From positions 620,001-684,000 of the forward strand of contig NZ_AP022590.1 in NCBI RefSeq assembly GCF_010731775.1: DNA of 64,000 nt, read 5' to 3'. The position numbers and the translations under genes are program-made. This DNA is from Mycobacterium mantenii. Lineage in GTDB: Bacteria; Actinomycetota; Actinomycetes; Mycobacteriales; Mycobacteriaceae. A model generated the notes under the pieces. It saw only the letters and a list, made by a program, of their open reading frames with translations, was not told the DNA's origin and ran no database searches. Numbering within the stretch: the stretch's first letter is position 1; each line of letters begins with the position of its first letter. Positions 20,880-33,799 of the stretch are shown here, one piece after another.

Positions 20880-23687
20880 ATGGTTGAGGCTTCCGATAGC
20901 ACGCTGGAACCGATCGGCGCCGTGCAGCGCACCCTGGTGGGTCGTGAGGCGACGGAGCCGATGCGGGCCGACATCAGGCTGTTGGGCACCATCCTGGGCG
21001 ACACGGTTCGCGAGCAGAACGGACACGGGGTGTTCGAGCTCGTCGAACGTGCCCGGGTGGAATCGTTTCGCGTGCGGCGCTCCGAGATCGACCGGGCTGA
21101 CCTGGCGCGGATGTTCGACGGCATCGACATTCACCAGGCGATCCCGGTCATCCGGGCGTTCAGCCACTTCGCGTTGCTGGCCAACGTCGCCGAGGACATC
21201 CACCGGGAGCGGCGCCGGGCGATTCACGTCGCCGCCGGCGAAGCACCGCAGGACAGCAGCCTGGCCGCGACCTACGCCAAACTCGATCGGGCGCAACTGG
21301 ATTCGTCCACCGTCGCCGACGCGCTGAAGGGCGCCGTAGTGGCCCCGGTGATCACCGCGCACCCCACCGAAACCCGCCGGCGCACCGTCTTCGTCACCCA
21401 GCACCGGATCACCGAACTGATGCGGCTGCACGCCGAGGGGCATCGGGAGACCGACGACGGCCGCGACATCGAACTTGAGCTGCGCCGGCAGGTCCTCACG
21501 CTGTGGCAGACGGCGCTGATCCGGTTGTCCCGGCTGCAGATCACCGATGAGATCGAGGTGGGGCTGCGCTATTACGCCGCCGCATTCTTCAGGGTGATTC
21601 CGCAGGTGAACGCCGGCCTGCGCGACGCGCTGCGGACCCGTTGGCCCGACGCCGACCTGCTGAATCAGCCGATCCTGCAGCCCGGCTCGTGGATCGGCGG
21701 TGACCGCGACGGCAATCCGAATGTGACGGGCGACGTGGTGCGCCAGGCCACCGGCAACGCCGCGTTCACCGCGCTGCAGCATTACCTGGCCGAGCTGACG
21801 GCGTGCGAGCAGGAGTTGTCGATGTCGGCGCGCCTGGTCGCGGTCACCCCCGAGCTGACCGAACTGGCCGAGGGTTGCGGCGAGAAGGCGCGCACCGACG
21901 AGCCGTACCGACGCGCGGTGCGGGTGGTCCGGGCCCGGCTCACCGCGACGAGCGCCGAGATTCTGGACCGGCGACCGCAGCACGAGCTCGACCTGGGGTT
22001 GCCGCCGTACGACGCCCCGGCCGAGCTGCTGGCAGACCTGGACACCATCGACGCGTCGCTGCGCGCGCACGGCAGCGCACTGCTCGCCGACGACCGCCTG
22101 GCGCTGCTGCGAGAAGGCGTGCGGGTCTTCGGGTTTCATCTGTGTGGCCTGGACATGCGGCAAAACTCCGACGTGCACGAAGAAGTGGTCGCCGAGCTGC
22201 TGGCGTGGGCCGGGGTGCACCCGGATTACGCTTCGCTGCCCGAAGACGAGCGGATCGAGCTGTTGGCCGCCGAGCTCGGTACCCGTCGTCCGCTGGTCGG
22301 CGACCGCGCGGAACTGTCGGAGCTGGCGCACAAAGAGCTGGGTGTGGTGCGCGCGGCCACGCACGCCATCAAGCGTTACGGACCGGCCGCCGTACCCAAC
22401 TACGTGATTTCCATGTGCCGCTCGGTCTCCGACGTGCTGGAAGCAGCGATCCTGCTCAAGGAGGCGGGCCTGATCGACGCGTCCGGGGACGCGCCGTACT
22501 GCCCGGTGGGCATCTCACCGCTGTTCGAGACCATCGACGATCTGCACAACGGCGCGACGATCCTGCACGCGATGCTCGAACTCCCGATCTATCGTGCGCT
22601 GGTGGCCGCGCGCGACGACAGCCAGGAGGTGATGCTCGGGTATTCCGACTCCAACAAGGACGGCGGGTATCTGGCGTCCAGCTGGGCGGTGTACCGGGCG
22701 GAGCTGGCCCTGGTCGAAGTGGCCCGCAAGACCGGAATCCGGTTGCGGCTCTTCCACGGTCGCGGCGGCACCGTCGGCCGTGGCGGCGGGCCGAGCTACG
22801 AAGCCATCCTGGCGCAGCCGCCCGGAGCGGTGAACGGTTCGCTGCGGCTCACCGAGCAGGGCGAGGTGATTGCCGCCAAGTATGCCGAACCGCAAGCGGC
22901 GCAACGTAATCTGGAGAGCCTCCTGGCTGCCACGCTGGAATCCACGCTGCTGGATGTGGAGGGGCTGGGCGACGCCGCGGAACCGGCGTATGCGGTGCTC
23001 GATGAAGTGGCCGTGCTGGCGCAGCGCGCGTACGCCGAACTGGTGCACGACACACCGGGTTTCGTCGACTACTTCATGGCCTCCACGCCGGTCAGCGAGA
23101 TCGGCTCGCTGAATATCGGCAGCCGGCCCAGCTCGCGCAAGCCCACCCAGTCCATCTCGGACCTGCGCGCTATCCCGTGGGTGCTGGCGTGGAGTCAGTC
23201 GCGGGTCATGCTGCCCGGCTGGTATGGCACCGGGTCGGCGTTCGAGCAGTGGATCGCGGCGGGCCCGGAAAGCGAAGACGAGCGGGTGGATGTTTTGCAC
23301 GACTTGTACCAGCGCTGGCCGTTTTTCCGCAGCGTGCTGTCGAATCTGGCTCAGGTGCTGGCCAAGAGCGACCTCGGCCTGGCGGCGCGCTACGCGGAAT
23401 TGGTGGACGACGAGGAGTTGCGGCGCCGGGTCTTCGACAAGATCGTCGACGAGCACCGGCGGACCATCGCCATGCACAAGCTCATCACCGGCCAGGACAA
23501 CCTGCTCGCCGACAACCCGGCGCTGGCGCGTTCGGTGTTCAACCGTTTCCCGTACCTCGAGCCGCTCAACCACCTGCAGGTGGAGCTGCTCCGTCGTTAC
23601 CGTTCCGGCGACGACGACGAATTGGTGCAGCGCGGCATTTTGCTGACGATGAACGGGCTGGCCAGCGCACTGCGAAACAGCGGCTGA
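20880..23687 (+). CDS. ppc: Phosphoenolpyruvate carboxylase
   Basis: It carboxylates PEP with bicarbonate to oxaloacetate, an anaplerotic step. The 935 residues hold the catalytic histidine in [12 protein letters not shown] (near residue 160), the essential loop [15 protein letters not shown], and the glycine-rich [14 protein letters not shown] (near 626). The C-terminal helix ends LASALRNSG, close to the usual NTG end. ATG 20880 lies 52 bp after secG. In M. tuberculosis H37Rv I know of no ppc at this place, whereas several other mycobacteria have one. The neighbouring glycolytic genes fit its supply of PEP. Confidence 0.96.
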   Translation: MVEASDSTLEPIGAVQRTLVGREATEPMRADIRLLGTILGDTVREQNGHGVFELVERARVESFRVRRSEIDRADLARMFDGIDIHQAIPVIRAFSHFALLANVAEDIHRERRRAIHVAAGEAPQDSSLAATYAKLDRAQLDSSTVADALKGAVVAPVITAHPTETRRRTVFVTQHRITELMRLHAEGHRETDDGRDIELELRRQVLTLWQTALIRLSRLQITDEIEVGLRYYAAAFFRVIPQVNAGLRDALRTRWPDADLLNQPILQPGSWIGGDRDGNPNVTGDVVRQATGNAAFTALQHYLAELTACEQELSMSARLVAVTPELTELAEGCGEKARTDEPYRRAVRVVRARLTATSAEILDRRPQHELDLGLPPYDAPAELLADLDTIDASLRAHGSALLADDRLALLREGVRVFGFHLCGLDMRQNSDVHEEVVAELLAWAGVHPDYASLPEDERIELLAAELGTRRPLVGDRAELSELAHKELGVVRAATHAIKRYGPAAVPNYVISMCRSVSDVLEAAILLKEAGLIDASGDAPYCPVGISPLFETIDDLHNGATILHAMLELPIYRALVAARDDSQEVMLGYSDSNKDGGYLASSWAVYRAELALVEVARKTGIRLRLFHGRGGTVGRGGGPSYEAILAQPPGAVNGSLRLTEQGEVIAAKYAEPQAAQRNLESLLAATLESTLLDVEGLGDAAEPAYAVLDEVAVLAQRAYAELVHDTPGFVDYFMASTPVSEIGSLNIGSRPSSRKPTQSISDLRAIPWVLAWSQSRVMLPGWYGTGSAFEQWIAAGPESEDERVDVLHDLYQRWPFFRSVLSNLAQVLAKSDLGLAARYAELVDDEELRRRVFDKIVDEHRRTIAMHKLITGQDNLLADNPALARSVFNRFPYLEPLNHLQVELLRRYRSGDDDELVQRGILLTMNGLASALRNSG

Positions 23688-23760
23688 TTACGGCGAATTG
23701 GTCACCGGGCCGGCCCGGTCGCGAATACCCTGAATCGACGCGAGTCGATCGAGGAGACCA

Positions 23761-24552
23761 GTGAGCGCATCCGGACTACCCCTGTGGCTGTTTCTGGGTT
23801 CGGTCATCGCGGTCGCGATCGCGATCGCGGTGGGCTCCATCTGGCTGGGCACCCGCATCCTGCCCGCCGAGCGGTATGGGAAGGAGCACAATCCGGCGAT
23901 CGCCTCGTTCCTCACCGTCGTCGGATTCATCTACGGTGCACTGCTGGGCTTTACGGTGGTGACCACCTGGGAACACTTCTCGTCCACTCAGGTCGTCGTC
24001 TCCGGCGAGGCGTCGGCGCTGACGACGATGTATCGCCAGACCGTCGCGATGCCCGAACCGGAGCGAACCGAAGTTCAGGAGTTGTTGCGCAAGTACGCGA
24101 GCGCCGTGGCGGGCCCGGAGTGGAACAAGCAGAACAACGACGGCGCGCGGGCCGCGATCACCCGGATGTACCGCACCGTCGGCCGTCAGCAGCCCAATGT
24201 CGCGGCCAAGCCGATCAATCAGCAATTTCTCCACCAGTTGAGCGAGCTGGCCTCCGACCGTAACGAGCGCATCGTGGGCACCAAGCCGCGGATACCGCCG
24301 TTGATGTGGGCGGGCCTGATCTTCGGCGCGGTTGTGCTGGTTGCGTTTACGGGCTTCCTGCGGATGGGCAGTCCCGTCGGCCACGTGATCGTGTCGAGCA
24401 CCGTCGCGGTTCTGCTGGGCCTGCTGCTGTGCGTCGTGTACCAACTCGACCGCTCGTATGCGACCGATCAACGGATCACGTCCGGGCCGTTTCGGCACGC
24501 ATTGGACATTTTCGATTCGGTCGACAACGACAGCCGCTACTTCCCGCGCTGA
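23761..24552 (+). CDS. DUF4239 (bestrophin-like) membrane protein
   Basis: The 263-residue protein has two N-terminal membrane segments (FLGSVIAVAIAIAVGSIWLG and ASFLTVVGFIYGALLGFTVV). A helical soluble middle follows, with WEHFSSTQVVVSGEASALTTMYR. Two further hydrophobic segments lie near residues 180-225. This layout is that of the DUF4239 family, whose function is not known but which is placed near bestrophin-type channels. The GTG start at 23761 follows GAGGAGAC. It converges with the deacetylase-like gene. Confidence 0.75.
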   Translation: MSASGLPLWLFLGSVIAVAIAIAVGSIWLGTRILPAERYGKEHNPAIASFLTVVGFIYGALLGFTVVTTWEHFSSTQVVVSGEASALTTMYRQTVAMPEPERTEVQELLRKYASAVAGPEWNKQNNDGARAAITRMYRTVGRQQPNVAAKPINQQFLHQLSELASDRNERIVGTKPRIPPLMWAGLIFGAVVLVAFTGFLRMGSPVGHVIVSSTVAVLLGLLLCVVYQLDRSYATDQRITSGPFRHALDIFDSVDNDSRYFPR

Positions 24553-24597
24553 GCATTGACGGTGCGGGCCGTGGCGCCGGCCCGGTACCCCGTTAGT

Positions 24598-25527
24598 TCA
24601 GCCCTTCAGCAGCTCGCCGACGTGCGCGGTGACCGAATCGGTGAGGCCCTGCAGGTCATAACCGCCTTCGAGCACCGCCACCAACCTGCCGTCGGACAAT
24701 GTCTCCGCCGATTTCATCAATTCCCTGGTGACCCAAGCGAAGTCGGCGGCCGTCATGGTCAGCGAACCGAGCGGGTCGCGTTCGTGGGCGTCGAAACCGG
24801 CGGACACGATGATCAGCTCGGGCGAAAATGCTTGCAACGCAGGCACTATCCGATCCTGGAAGGCGGCGCGCAGCTCGGCGCCGCCGTCACCGGGCGCCAG
24901 CGGCGAATTGAATATGTTGCCGACTCCGGTCTCCCGCGCCGCACCGGTGCCGGGGAACAGCGGCATCTGATGCGTGGACGCATACAGCACGCTCGGGTCG
25001 GAGTAGAAGACCTGCTGGGTTCCGTTGCCGTGATGCACGTCGAAATCGACGATGGCGACCCGCATCAGCCCGTGTTTGCGCTGCGCATGACGCGCGCCGA
25101 TGCTGATGTTGTTGAACAGGCAGAAGCCCATGGCCCGCTCTGTCTCGGCGTGGTGTCCCGGCGGGCGGCACGCGACGAACGCGTTCTGCACGTCACCGGC
25201 CAGCACCCGGTCCACGGCCTGCAGCGTGGCGCCCACCCCGCGCAGCGCCGTCTCCCAGGTCGAGGGCTCCATCATGGTGTCGCCGCCGTCGAGGTACACG
25301 TACCCGTGTTCGGGTCGCGCCGCTTCCAGCGCGTCCACATAGCGATTGGAGTGCACGTAGCGCGTCGTCACCAGTTCGGCCGGTTCGGCCTCCTCGCGCA
25401 TCAGGGCGTCGAACTGCGGCACGCTCAGCGCCGCCTCCACCGCGCGGTAGCGGTCCGGCCGCTCCGGATGACCCGGCGCGGTGCGATGCGCTGCGAACGC
25501 GGAATGGTGCAGCAGCAAGGTGGCCAT
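24598..25527 (-). CDS. Histone-deacetylase-family amidohydrolase
   Basis: A 309-residue zinc amidohydrolase of the arginase/deacetylase fold (class II HDAC and acetylpolyamine amidohydrolase relatives). The motif order is typical: HPERPDRY, the catalytic His pair in RPPGHHAE, zinc ligands in DFDVHHGNGTQ and in SAGFDAHERDPLG, and the C-terminal EGGYDLQGL. The substrate is likely an acetylated amine, polyamine or protein lysine and cannot be fixed from sequence. It is on the minus strand, followed upstream by the coiled-coil gene, and is probably separate from the pentose-phosphate operon. Confidence 0.88.
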   Translation of the reverse strand: MATLLLHHSAFAAHRTAPGHPERPDRYRAVEAALSVPQFDALMREEAEPAELVTTRYVHSNRYVDALEAARPEHGYVYLDGGDTMMEPSTWETALRGVGATLQAVDRVLAGDVQNAFVACRPPGHHAETERAMGFCLFNNISIGARHAQRKHGLMRVAIVDFDVHHGNGTQQVFYSDPSVLYASTHQMPLFPGTGAARETGVGNIFNSPLAPGDGGAELRAAFQDRIVPALQAFSPELIIVSAGFDAHERDPLGSLTMTAADFAWVTRELMKSAETLSDGRLVAVLEGGYDLQGLTDSVTAHVGELLKG

Positions 25528-25546
25528 CGGGGTCCTCCCGACCCGC

Positions 25547-25945
25547 CTACTGCGCCGTCCGATTGCGCAGCCTGTCCACCAGGCCGCGCACCGCGTGCTC
25601 GGTGATCGCCAGCGGCGACATCATGGTCTCGCCCACCTTCACCATCTCGTCGACCCGGACGACGATGGCCTCCACCGGCTCGACCAGCGCGATCAACCGC
25701 TTGGCCAGATCGTCCAGGCTGGCCATGGTGCCATCCAGGTGGTCCAAACCGGTTTCCAGGCGTTCCACCGTGGCGTTCAGGCTGGACAGGGAACTGCTGA
25801 GCTCCTTCATGGTGTTGCTCAGACCGTCGAGTACGTCTTCGACCTGCTCCACCGTCTTGTCGGCGTTCAACGCGGCCTGGGTGAGCGTCTTGATCCGGCT
25901 TCGCTCTTGCCCCCCGCGCACGGTTCTGTCTGCCATGACCGTCAT
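25547..25945 (-). CDS. Coiled-coil protein (Rv1444c-like), unknown function
   Basis: The 132-residue protein is almost all helical. Residues 15-90 follow heptad-like Leu/Val spacing (VEQVEDVLDGLSNTMKELSS and VERLETGLDHLDGT), suggesting a long coiled coil. The C-terminal part has MSPLAITEHAVRGLVDRL. No signal peptide or enzymatic motif is seen. The position next to pgl matches Rv1444c, whose function is unknown. The start could also be ATG 25936. A perfect 14-bp palindrome of C and G lies at 25952-25965, just upstream. Confidence 0.7.
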   Translation of the reverse strand: MTVMADRTVRGGQERSRIKTLTQAALNADKTVEQVEDVLDGLSNTMKELSSSLSSLNATVERLETGLDHLDGTMASLDDLAKRLIALVEPVEAIVVRVDEMVKVGETMMSPLAITEHAVRGLVDRLRNRTAQ

Positions 25946-26055
25946 TATGACCCGGCCCGGGCCGGCGGGAGTCCGAAGGGACCCACGACGTCGAAAGCGC
26001 TAGCAAATGTGCAAGCGAAGTGCGCAAACGCCTCGCGCCGAGCCGGACGTGACGG

Positions 26056-26811
26056 TCAGCCTTGCTCGCCGGTCCGCGACGGCAGCTTGGCGGCGGCGTC
26101 CTCGTCGAGCAGCCACAGCGTGGTGTCCAGCCCGACCGCCCCGGCGGCCGGCACCGAAACGGGTGCGGCGCCACCGATGGCGGCGGCCACCGCATCGGCC
26201 TTGCCGGCGCCGGATACCATCAGCCAGACCTCGCGCGAACGCGCAATAGCGGGCAGTGTCAAGGTGATTCGCTCCGGCGGCGGTTTGGGGGAGTCGTCGA
26301 CGGGGACCACCATGCGGGTGGTCTCCAGCACGGCCGGTGTGTCGGGGAACAGCGAATTGATGTGTCCCTCGGGGCCCATGCCGAGCAGGTGCACATCGAA
26401 ATTCGGAACCGGTTGCCCGGGTGCGGCGTTGGCGGCCAGCAACTGTTCATAAGCCAGCGCCGCCGCGGCCAGGTCATTGCCGAACTCACCGTCGCTGGCC
26501 GGCATCGGGTGCACCTGGCTGGACGGAATGTCGACGTGGGAGAGCAACGCGGCCCGCGCCTGCTTTTCGTTGCGTTCGTCATCGTCCTCCGGGACGTAGC
26601 GCTCGTCGCCCCAGAAAAGATGCACCTTGGACCACTCGATCTCGCGTTCCACCAGCGACTCCAGCAGTCTGATGCCGTTGCCGCCGCCGGTCAGCACGAC
26701 GAGCGCTCGGCCCCGCGCCGCGACGGCGTTGGCGATGGTATCGGTCAGTCGCGTGGCGGCGGCTTCGACCATGGTCTGGCTGTGCGGGAAAACTTCGATG
26801 CTGATGCTCAC
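26056..26811 (-). CDS. pgl: 6-phosphogluconolactonase
   Basis: It hydrolyses 6-phosphogluconolactone, the second oxidative pentose-phosphate step. The 251 residues start SIEVFPHSQ after the initiator pair and show the family marks [28 protein letters not shown] and [21 protein letters not shown] 26811 was chosen because it overlaps the opcA stop as GTGA; the frame extends 28 codons further but into opcA. It is the last gene of the tkt-tal-zwf-opcA-pgl operon. Confidence 0.94.
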   Translation of the reverse strand: MSISIEVFPHSQTMVEAAATRLTDTIANAVAARGRALVVLTGGGNGIRLLESLVEREIEWSKVHLFWGDERYVPEDDDERNEKQARAALLSHVDIPSSQVHPMPASDGEFGNDLAAAALAYEQLLAANAAPGQPVPNFDVHLLGMGPEGHINSLFPDTPAVLETTRMVVPVDDSPKPPPERITLTLPAIARSREVWLMVSGAGKADAVAAAIGGAAPVSVPAAGAVGLDTTLWLLDEDAAAKLPSRTGEQG

Positions 26812-27719
26812 ACGTATTGCACTTTCTCGATGCCTTCGAGCGCTGATTGATAGATCTCGTCGGGATCCAGTCGACGCAGGTCTTCGGCGAGGCACTCACC
26901 GGTTTCCCTGCGCGCCAAGGGGAGTAGGGCGTCCGGCCGGGACGTCCGGCTCAACGTGGCCGTCCTTCCTTCCTGCGGCCGGCTCAAGACGATGGTCTCG
27001 CTCTTGCGTACCAGTTCGATCTTGAGCTCGCCGACGGCTCGGCGCACCGGACCGTCGATCCGGCTCGCCAGCCACCCCGCCAGGATGTCCAGGGCGGGCT
27101 CGGTCCCCAGACCGGACACCAGCGCCGACTCGATCGGTTCGTGCGGCGTCAGGTCTACGGCGGAGGTGAGCAGCGCGCGCCAGTAGGTGATGCGCGCCCA
27201 GGCGAGGTCGGTGTCGCCCGCGGTGTATCCGGGCAGCCGGCTCTTGATGGCGGCCAACGGGTCAACCCCGTTGGTCGCATCGGTGATGCGCCGAATGGCC
27301 AACCGGCCCAACGGGTCCTGTGCGGGAACCGCGGGCGCGACATCGGGCCACCAGACCACCACCGGAATGTCGGGCAGCAGGAAGGGGGTGACCACGCTGG
27401 CGGCGTGACCCGACAATGGTCCGGACAGCCGCAGCACCACGACCTCGCTGGCGCCGGTGTCACCGCCGGCGCGCAACTGCGCATCCAGGCGCGGTTTGTC
27501 CGCATACGGATTGCCCCTCATCGTCACGATGATCCGGCTGGGGTGCTCATGGCTGGCGTTGTTCGCCGCGTCCAGCGACTCCTCGAGGATCTCCTCGCTG
27601 TCCGGCGCGATGATCAGCGTCAGCACCCGGCCCATTGCGACAGCGCCGACCTTCTCCCGCAGTTCGTCGAGCTTCTTGTTGACGGCAGTGGTGGTGGCGT
27701 CCGGCATGTCAATGATCAC
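26808..27719 (-). CDS. opcA: Glucose-6-phosphate dehydrogenase assembly protein OpcA
   Basis: OpcA is needed for assembly and redox control of G6PDH in cyanobacteria and accompanies zwf in actinobacteria. The protein of 303 residues contains [20 protein letters not shown] and the middle block [16 protein letters not shown] 27719 was chosen because it forms a GTGA overlap with the zwf stop and gives the length expected of mycobacterial OpcA; ATG 27731 would add four residues. There are no membrane segments. Confidence 0.92.
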   Translation of the reverse strand: MIIDMPDATTTAVNKKLDELREKVGAVAMGRVLTLIIAPDSEEILEESLDAANNASHEHPSRIIVTMRGNPYADKPRLDAQLRAGGDTGASEVVVLRLSGPLSGHAASVVTPFLLPDIPVVVWWPDVAPAVPAQDPLGRLAIRRITDATNGVDPLAAIKSRLPGYTAGDTDLAWARITYWRALLTSAVDLTPHEPIESALVSGLGTEPALDILAGWLASRIDGPVRRAVGELKIELVRKSETIVLSRPQEGRTATLSRTSRPDALLPLARRETGECLAEDLRRLDPDEIYQSALEGIEKVQYV

Positions 27720-29260
27720 GGGCGCCGCCATTCGCGACCAGTACGGCGCAGCATCTCGAACGCGGAATCCGGGCCCCAGGTGCCCGCGTCGTAGGGCTCG
27801 GGCTTGCCGTCGGCCGCCCAGTTATCGAGCACGGGATCGAGTATCTCCCAAGCCAATTCGACCTCTTCGTTGACCGGGAACAAAGACGGCTCGCCCAGCA
27901 GCACGTCGAGGATCAGCTGTTCGTAGGCTTCCGGCGACTCCTCGGCGAACGCTGAGCCGTAGGAGAAGTCCATGTTGACGTCGCGGACCTCCATCGCGGT
28001 GCCCGGCACCTTGGAGCCGAAGCGCAGCGTGACGCCTTCGTCCGGCTGCACCCGGATCACCATGGCGTTGGTGCCCAGCTCGTCGGTCATGGTCGCGTCG
28101 AACGGCAGATGCGGCGCGCGCTTGAACACCAAGGCGATCTCGGTCACCCTGCGGCCCAACCGTTTTCCGGTCCGCAGGTAGAAGGGCACACCCGCCCAGC
28201 GGCGGGTGTCCACCTCGAGCGTGATCGCCGCGAACGTCTCGGTGGTCGAGTCCTTGGCGAACCCTTCCTCGTCGAGCAGCCCGACTACCTTCTCGCCGCC
28301 CTGCCAGCCGCCGGTGTACTGGCCGCGGCTGGTGGTCTCGTCGAGGGGCTCGGCGAGCTGGGTGGCCGAGAGCACCTTGATCTTCTCGGCCTGCAGCGCC
28401 GACGGGCTGAAGCTGACCGGCTCCTCCATCGCGGTCAGCGCGAGCAGCTGCATCAGATGGTTCTGGATTACGTCGCGTGCGGCGCCGATGCCGTCGTAGT
28501 AGCCGGCCCGCCCGCCCAGACCGATGTCCTCGGCCATGGTGATCTGCACGTGATCGACGTAGTGCGCGTTCCAGATCGGGTCGAACAACTGATTGGCGAA
28601 CCGCAGCGCCAGGATGTTGCGGACCGTCTCCTTGCCCAGGTAGTGGTCGATCCGGAACACCGACTCCTCCGGAATGACTGCGTTGACTGCCTTGTTCAGG
28701 GCTTGCGCGCTCTCCAGGTCGTGACCGAACGGCTTCTCGATGACCACCCGGCTCCACCGCTCGCCCTGCGGGCGCGCCAACCCGGACTTGTGCAGCTGGT
28801 CGCACACCACCGGGAAGGACTTGGGTGGGATGGCCAGATAGAAGGCGTGGTTGCCGCCGGTCCCACGCTCGGCGTCCAGCTTGTCCAGGGTCTCGGCCAG
28901 CCTGCCGAACGCCTCATCATCGTCGAAAGCGCCTGGCACGAAACGGAATCCCTCGGCCAGCCGATCCCAGTTCTCCTGACGGAAGGGCGTGCGGCAGTGT
29001 TCCTTGACCGCGTCGTGCACCACCTCGCCGAAATCCTGGGTGCTCCAATCCCGGCGGGCGAAACCCACCAGGGAGAAGCTGGGTGGCAACAGCCCGCGGT
29101 TGGCCAGGTCGTAAATCGCCGGCATGACCTTCTTGCGGGCGAGGTCGCCGGTGACGCCGAAGATCACCATCCCACATGGCCCCGCGATGCGCGGGAGCCG
29201 CTTATCGCGCTTGTCCCGCAACGGGTTATGCCATTGTTGCGGGGTGCGGACTGGGCTCAT
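27716..29260 (-). CDS. zwf: Glucose-6-phosphate 1-dehydrogenase
   Basis: It oxidises glucose 6-phosphate to the lactone with NADP. The 514 residues show the coenzyme loop [11 protein letters not shown] and the substrate and active site RIDHYLGKE, with the catalytic His further on in [15 protein letters not shown]. The length is normal. The ATG at 29260 overlaps the tal stop as ATGA and its own stop overlaps opcA, so the enzyme and its assembly factor are co-translated. It corresponds to the zwf2 locus of M. tuberculosis. Confidence 0.96.
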   Translation of the reverse strand: MSPVRTPQQWHNPLRDKRDKRLPRIAGPCGMVIFGVTGDLARKKVMPAIYDLANRGLLPPSFSLVGFARRDWSTQDFGEVVHDAVKEHCRTPFRQENWDRLAEGFRFVPGAFDDDEAFGRLAETLDKLDAERGTGGNHAFYLAIPPKSFPVVCDQLHKSGLARPQGERWSRVVIEKPFGHDLESAQALNKAVNAVIPEESVFRIDHYLGKETVRNILALRFANQLFDPIWNAHYVDHVQITMAEDIGLGGRAGYYDGIGAARDVIQNHLMQLLALTAMEEPVSFSPSALQAEKIKVLSATQLAEPLDETTSRGQYTGGWQGGEKVVGLLDEEGFAKDSTTETFAAITLEVDTRRWAGVPFYLRTGKRLGRRVTEIALVFKRAPHLPFDATMTDELGTNAMVIRVQPDEGVTLRFGSKVPGTAMEVRDVNMDFSYGSAFAEESPEAYEQLILDVLLGEPSLFPVNEEVELAWEILDPVLDNWAADGKPEPYDAGTWGPDSAFEMLRRTGREWRRP

Positions 29261-30378
29261 TTCGAGGCGGAATCCAGCTGCTTCTGCGTTTCCTCCAGCA
29301 GCTCGGTCCAGGAATCCACGAACTTCTCCACGCCCTCGTTTTCCAGCACTTTGAAGACGTCGGTCAGGTCGATGCCGATCCGCTCCAGTTTGTCGAACAC
29401 CTCCTGGGCGGCCCCGGCGGTGCCGGTGACCGTGTCGCCCTTGATCTCACCGTGGTCGGCGACCGCGTCGATCGTCTTCTCCGGCATGGTATTCACCGTG
29501 TTGGGCGCCACCAGTTCGGTGACATACAGGGTGTCGGAATAATCGGGATTCTTGACGCCCGTGGACGCCCAGAGCGGACGCTGCACGCGGGCCCCGTCGG
29601 CCTTGAGCGACTCGTAGCGATCGCCGCCCTCGAACACCTCCTGGTAAGCCGCGTAGGCGAGCCGGGCGTTGGCCACCCCCGCCTGCCCCAGCAGCGCCTT
29701 CGCATCCTCCGACCCGATCTTTTCCAGCCGCTTGTCGACTTCGGTGTCCACCCGGGACACGAAAAACGATGCCACGGAATGGATCTTGGACAGGTCGTGC
29801 CCCGCCTCGCGCGCCTTCTCCAGGCCGGCCAGGTAGGCGTCCATCACCTGACGGTGCCGCTCGACGGAGAAGATGAGCGTGACGTTGACCGAGATGCCCT
29901 CCGCGAGAACGGCCGTGATGGCCGGGATGCCGGCCTTGGTTGCCGGGATCTTGATGAACAGGTTGGGCCGGTCGACGATCTTCCACAGCTCGACGGCCTG
30001 CGCGATGGTCTTGTCGGTCTCGGCGGCCAGCCGCGGGTCGACCTCGATGGACACCCGGCCGTCCACGCCGTCGGAGGCCTCCCACTCGCGCTTGAGCACG
30101 TCGCACCCGTTGCGGACGTCGTCGGTGGTGACGGTGCGGATGGTCGCGTCCACGTCGGCGCCGCGCTCGGCCAGCTCGGTGATCTGGCCGTCGTAGGCAT
30201 CGCCCTCCGCCAACGCCTTCTGGAAGATCGACGGGTTGGTGGTCACGCCGACGACGCTCTTGGTGTCGATCAGCTCTTGCAGGTTGCCCGACTGCAGTCG
30301 CTGGCGCGACAGGTCGTCGAGCCAGACGGATACGCCTGCGGCGGACAGCGCCGCCAGATTCGGGTTCTGAGCGGTCAT
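29257..30378 (-). CDS. tal: Transaldolase
   Basis: It moves a dihydroxyacetone unit between sugar phosphates via a Schiff base. In the 373 residues the catalytic lysine is in [12 protein letters not shown], and [13 protein letters not shown] precedes the family's strand 5. The N-terminal [14 protein letters not shown] and NPSIFQKAL fit the larger actinobacterial transaldolase class. It sits 16 bp after tkt and overlaps zwf by four bases. Confidence 0.96.
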   Translation of the reverse strand: MTAQNPNLAALSAAGVSVWLDDLSRQRLQSGNLQELIDTKSVVGVTTNPSIFQKALAEGDAYDGQITELAERGADVDATIRTVTTDDVRNGCDVLKREWEASDGVDGRVSIEVDPRLAAETDKTIAQAVELWKIVDRPNLFIKIPATKAGIPAITAVLAEGISVNVTLIFSVERHRQVMDAYLAGLEKAREAGHDLSKIHSVASFFVSRVDTEVDKRLEKIGSEDAKALLGQAGVANARLAYAAYQEVFEGGDRYESLKADGARVQRPLWASTGVKNPDYSDTLYVTELVAPNTVNTMPEKTIDAVADHGEIKGDTVTGTAGAAQEVFDKLERIGIDLTDVFKVLENEGVEKFVDSWTELLEETQKQLDSASK

Positions 30379-30394
30379 GTGAATTACCCTTTCC

Positions 30395-32494
<2,100 letters not shown>

Positions 32495-32749
32495 AGACTC
32501 AGTCCTTGGGTCATCGAGCTGATCAATCCCACCCTAGTGCGGGAGGGCCGGCTCTTGCAGCGCAGGATTTCGGGTACCCACCGCCGGCAGATGTGAAAAA
32601 TACGCGCCGGTGGAATGCGCTTAACATTCAGTTCGGAAAGCTGGGAAAAATCTGCGGGAATGGACCCGCGGGCGGGCCATTGTCACGACGCGGTCTACCA
32701 TCGTGTGTAGTAGATGCTGCGCGCCGCTGCGACCCCAAGGAGTTATTGC

Positions 32750-33676
32750 GTGAGCGTTCGCGGGCGCGCCGCGCCGAGCCAACTGCCAAGCCGAGTGCAA
32801 GGCACGGTGCTGGCGTATCTAGCGCTGACCAAGCCGCGGGTCATCGAACTGCTGCTCGTCACCGCGATCCCGGCGATGCTGCTGGCCCAGCGCGGCACGG
32901 TGCACCCGCTGCTGATCGTCAACACCCTGATCGGCGGAATGCTGGCCGCCGGCGGCGCCAACACCCTCAATTGCGTGGCCGACGCGGACATCGACAAAGT
33001 GATGAAGCGCACGGCGCGCCGGCCGCTGGCCCGGGCCGCGGTGTCCACCCGCAACGCCCTGGTGCTCGGTCTGGTGCTGACGGTGGCGTCGTTCTTCTGG
33101 CTGTGGTGGACGACGAACCTGCTCTCCGGGCTGCTGGCCCTGGCGACGATCGCGTTCTACGTGTTCGTCTACACACTGCTGCTCAAGCGCCGCACCTCGC
33201 AGAACGTGGTGTGGGGCGGCGCGGCCGGCTGCATGCCGGTGATGATCGGCTGGTCGGCCGTCACCGGCACCATTGCCTGGCCGGCGCTGGTGATGTTCGC
33301 CATCATTTTCTTCTGGACGCCGCCGCACACCTGGGCGCTGGCGATGCGCTACAAGGACGACTACAAGGCGGCGGGCGTCCCGATGCTGCCTGCCGTGGCG
33401 ACCGAACGTCAGGTGACCAAGCAGATCCTGATCTACACCTGGCTGACCGTGCTGGCCACGCTGGCGCTGGCGCTGGCGACCGGCTGGCTGTACGCCGCGG
33501 TCGCCGTGGTGGCCGGGGCGTGGTTCCTGGCGATGGCCCACCAGCTGTACGCCGGGGTCCGCGCCGGCGAACCGGTCAAGCCGCTGCGGTTGTTCCTGCA
33601 GTCGAACAACTATCTGGCGGTGGTGTTCTGCGCGCTGGCCGTCGACTCGGCCATCGGGCTGCCGCACCTGTTCTGA
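32750..33676 (+). CDS. ctaB: Protoheme IX farnesyltransferase (heme O synthase)
   Basis: It attaches farnesyl to heme B, giving heme O for cytochrome oxidase. It is a UbiA-fold membrane enzyme of 308 residues with about nine hydrophobic segments. The prenyl-diphosphate motif reads [20 protein letters not shown] and the second Asp-rich region is near [16 protein letters not shown] 32750 was chosen because AAGGAG (32737-32742) lies seven bases before it; an ATG 12 codons upstream lacks this. The partner heme A synthase is encoded nearby at 35418-36371. The flanking PE_PGRS genes of M. tuberculosis are absent. Confidence 0.95.
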   Translation: MSVRGRAAPSQLPSRVQGTVLAYLALTKPRVIELLLVTAIPAMLLAQRGTVHPLLIVNTLIGGMLAAGGANTLNCVADADIDKVMKRTARRPLARAAVSTRNALVLGLVLTVASFFWLWWTTNLLSGLLALATIAFYVFVYTLLLKRRTSQNVVWGGAAGCMPVMIGWSAVTGTIAWPALVMFAIIFFWTPPHTWALAMRYKDDYKAAGVPMLPAVATERQVTKQILIYTWLTVLATLALALATGWLYAAVAVVAGAWFLAMAHQLYAGVRAGEPVKPLRLFLQSNNYLAVVFCALAVDSAIGLPHLF

Positions 33677-33799
33677 GCCGGTCGCCGACTCGTTCACCTC
33701 GGCGCCGCCACCACCACCGCCGCCGGGCCTGATCAACAGAGACAATTGCGAGCAGATTCTCGGAATCTTTTGTCCTCATGCATAACGGGCTCGAATCGC

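Noticed and set aside
24566..24583. Terminator between the DUF4239 and deacetylase-like genes
   Set aside because: Only a 5-bp GGGCC/GGCCC stem is present, which is weak evidence in DNA of this composition.
32680..32716. Promoter of ctaB
   Set aside because: TTGTCA (32680) and TACCAT (32696) are spaced only 10 bp apart; no pair with normal spacing was found.
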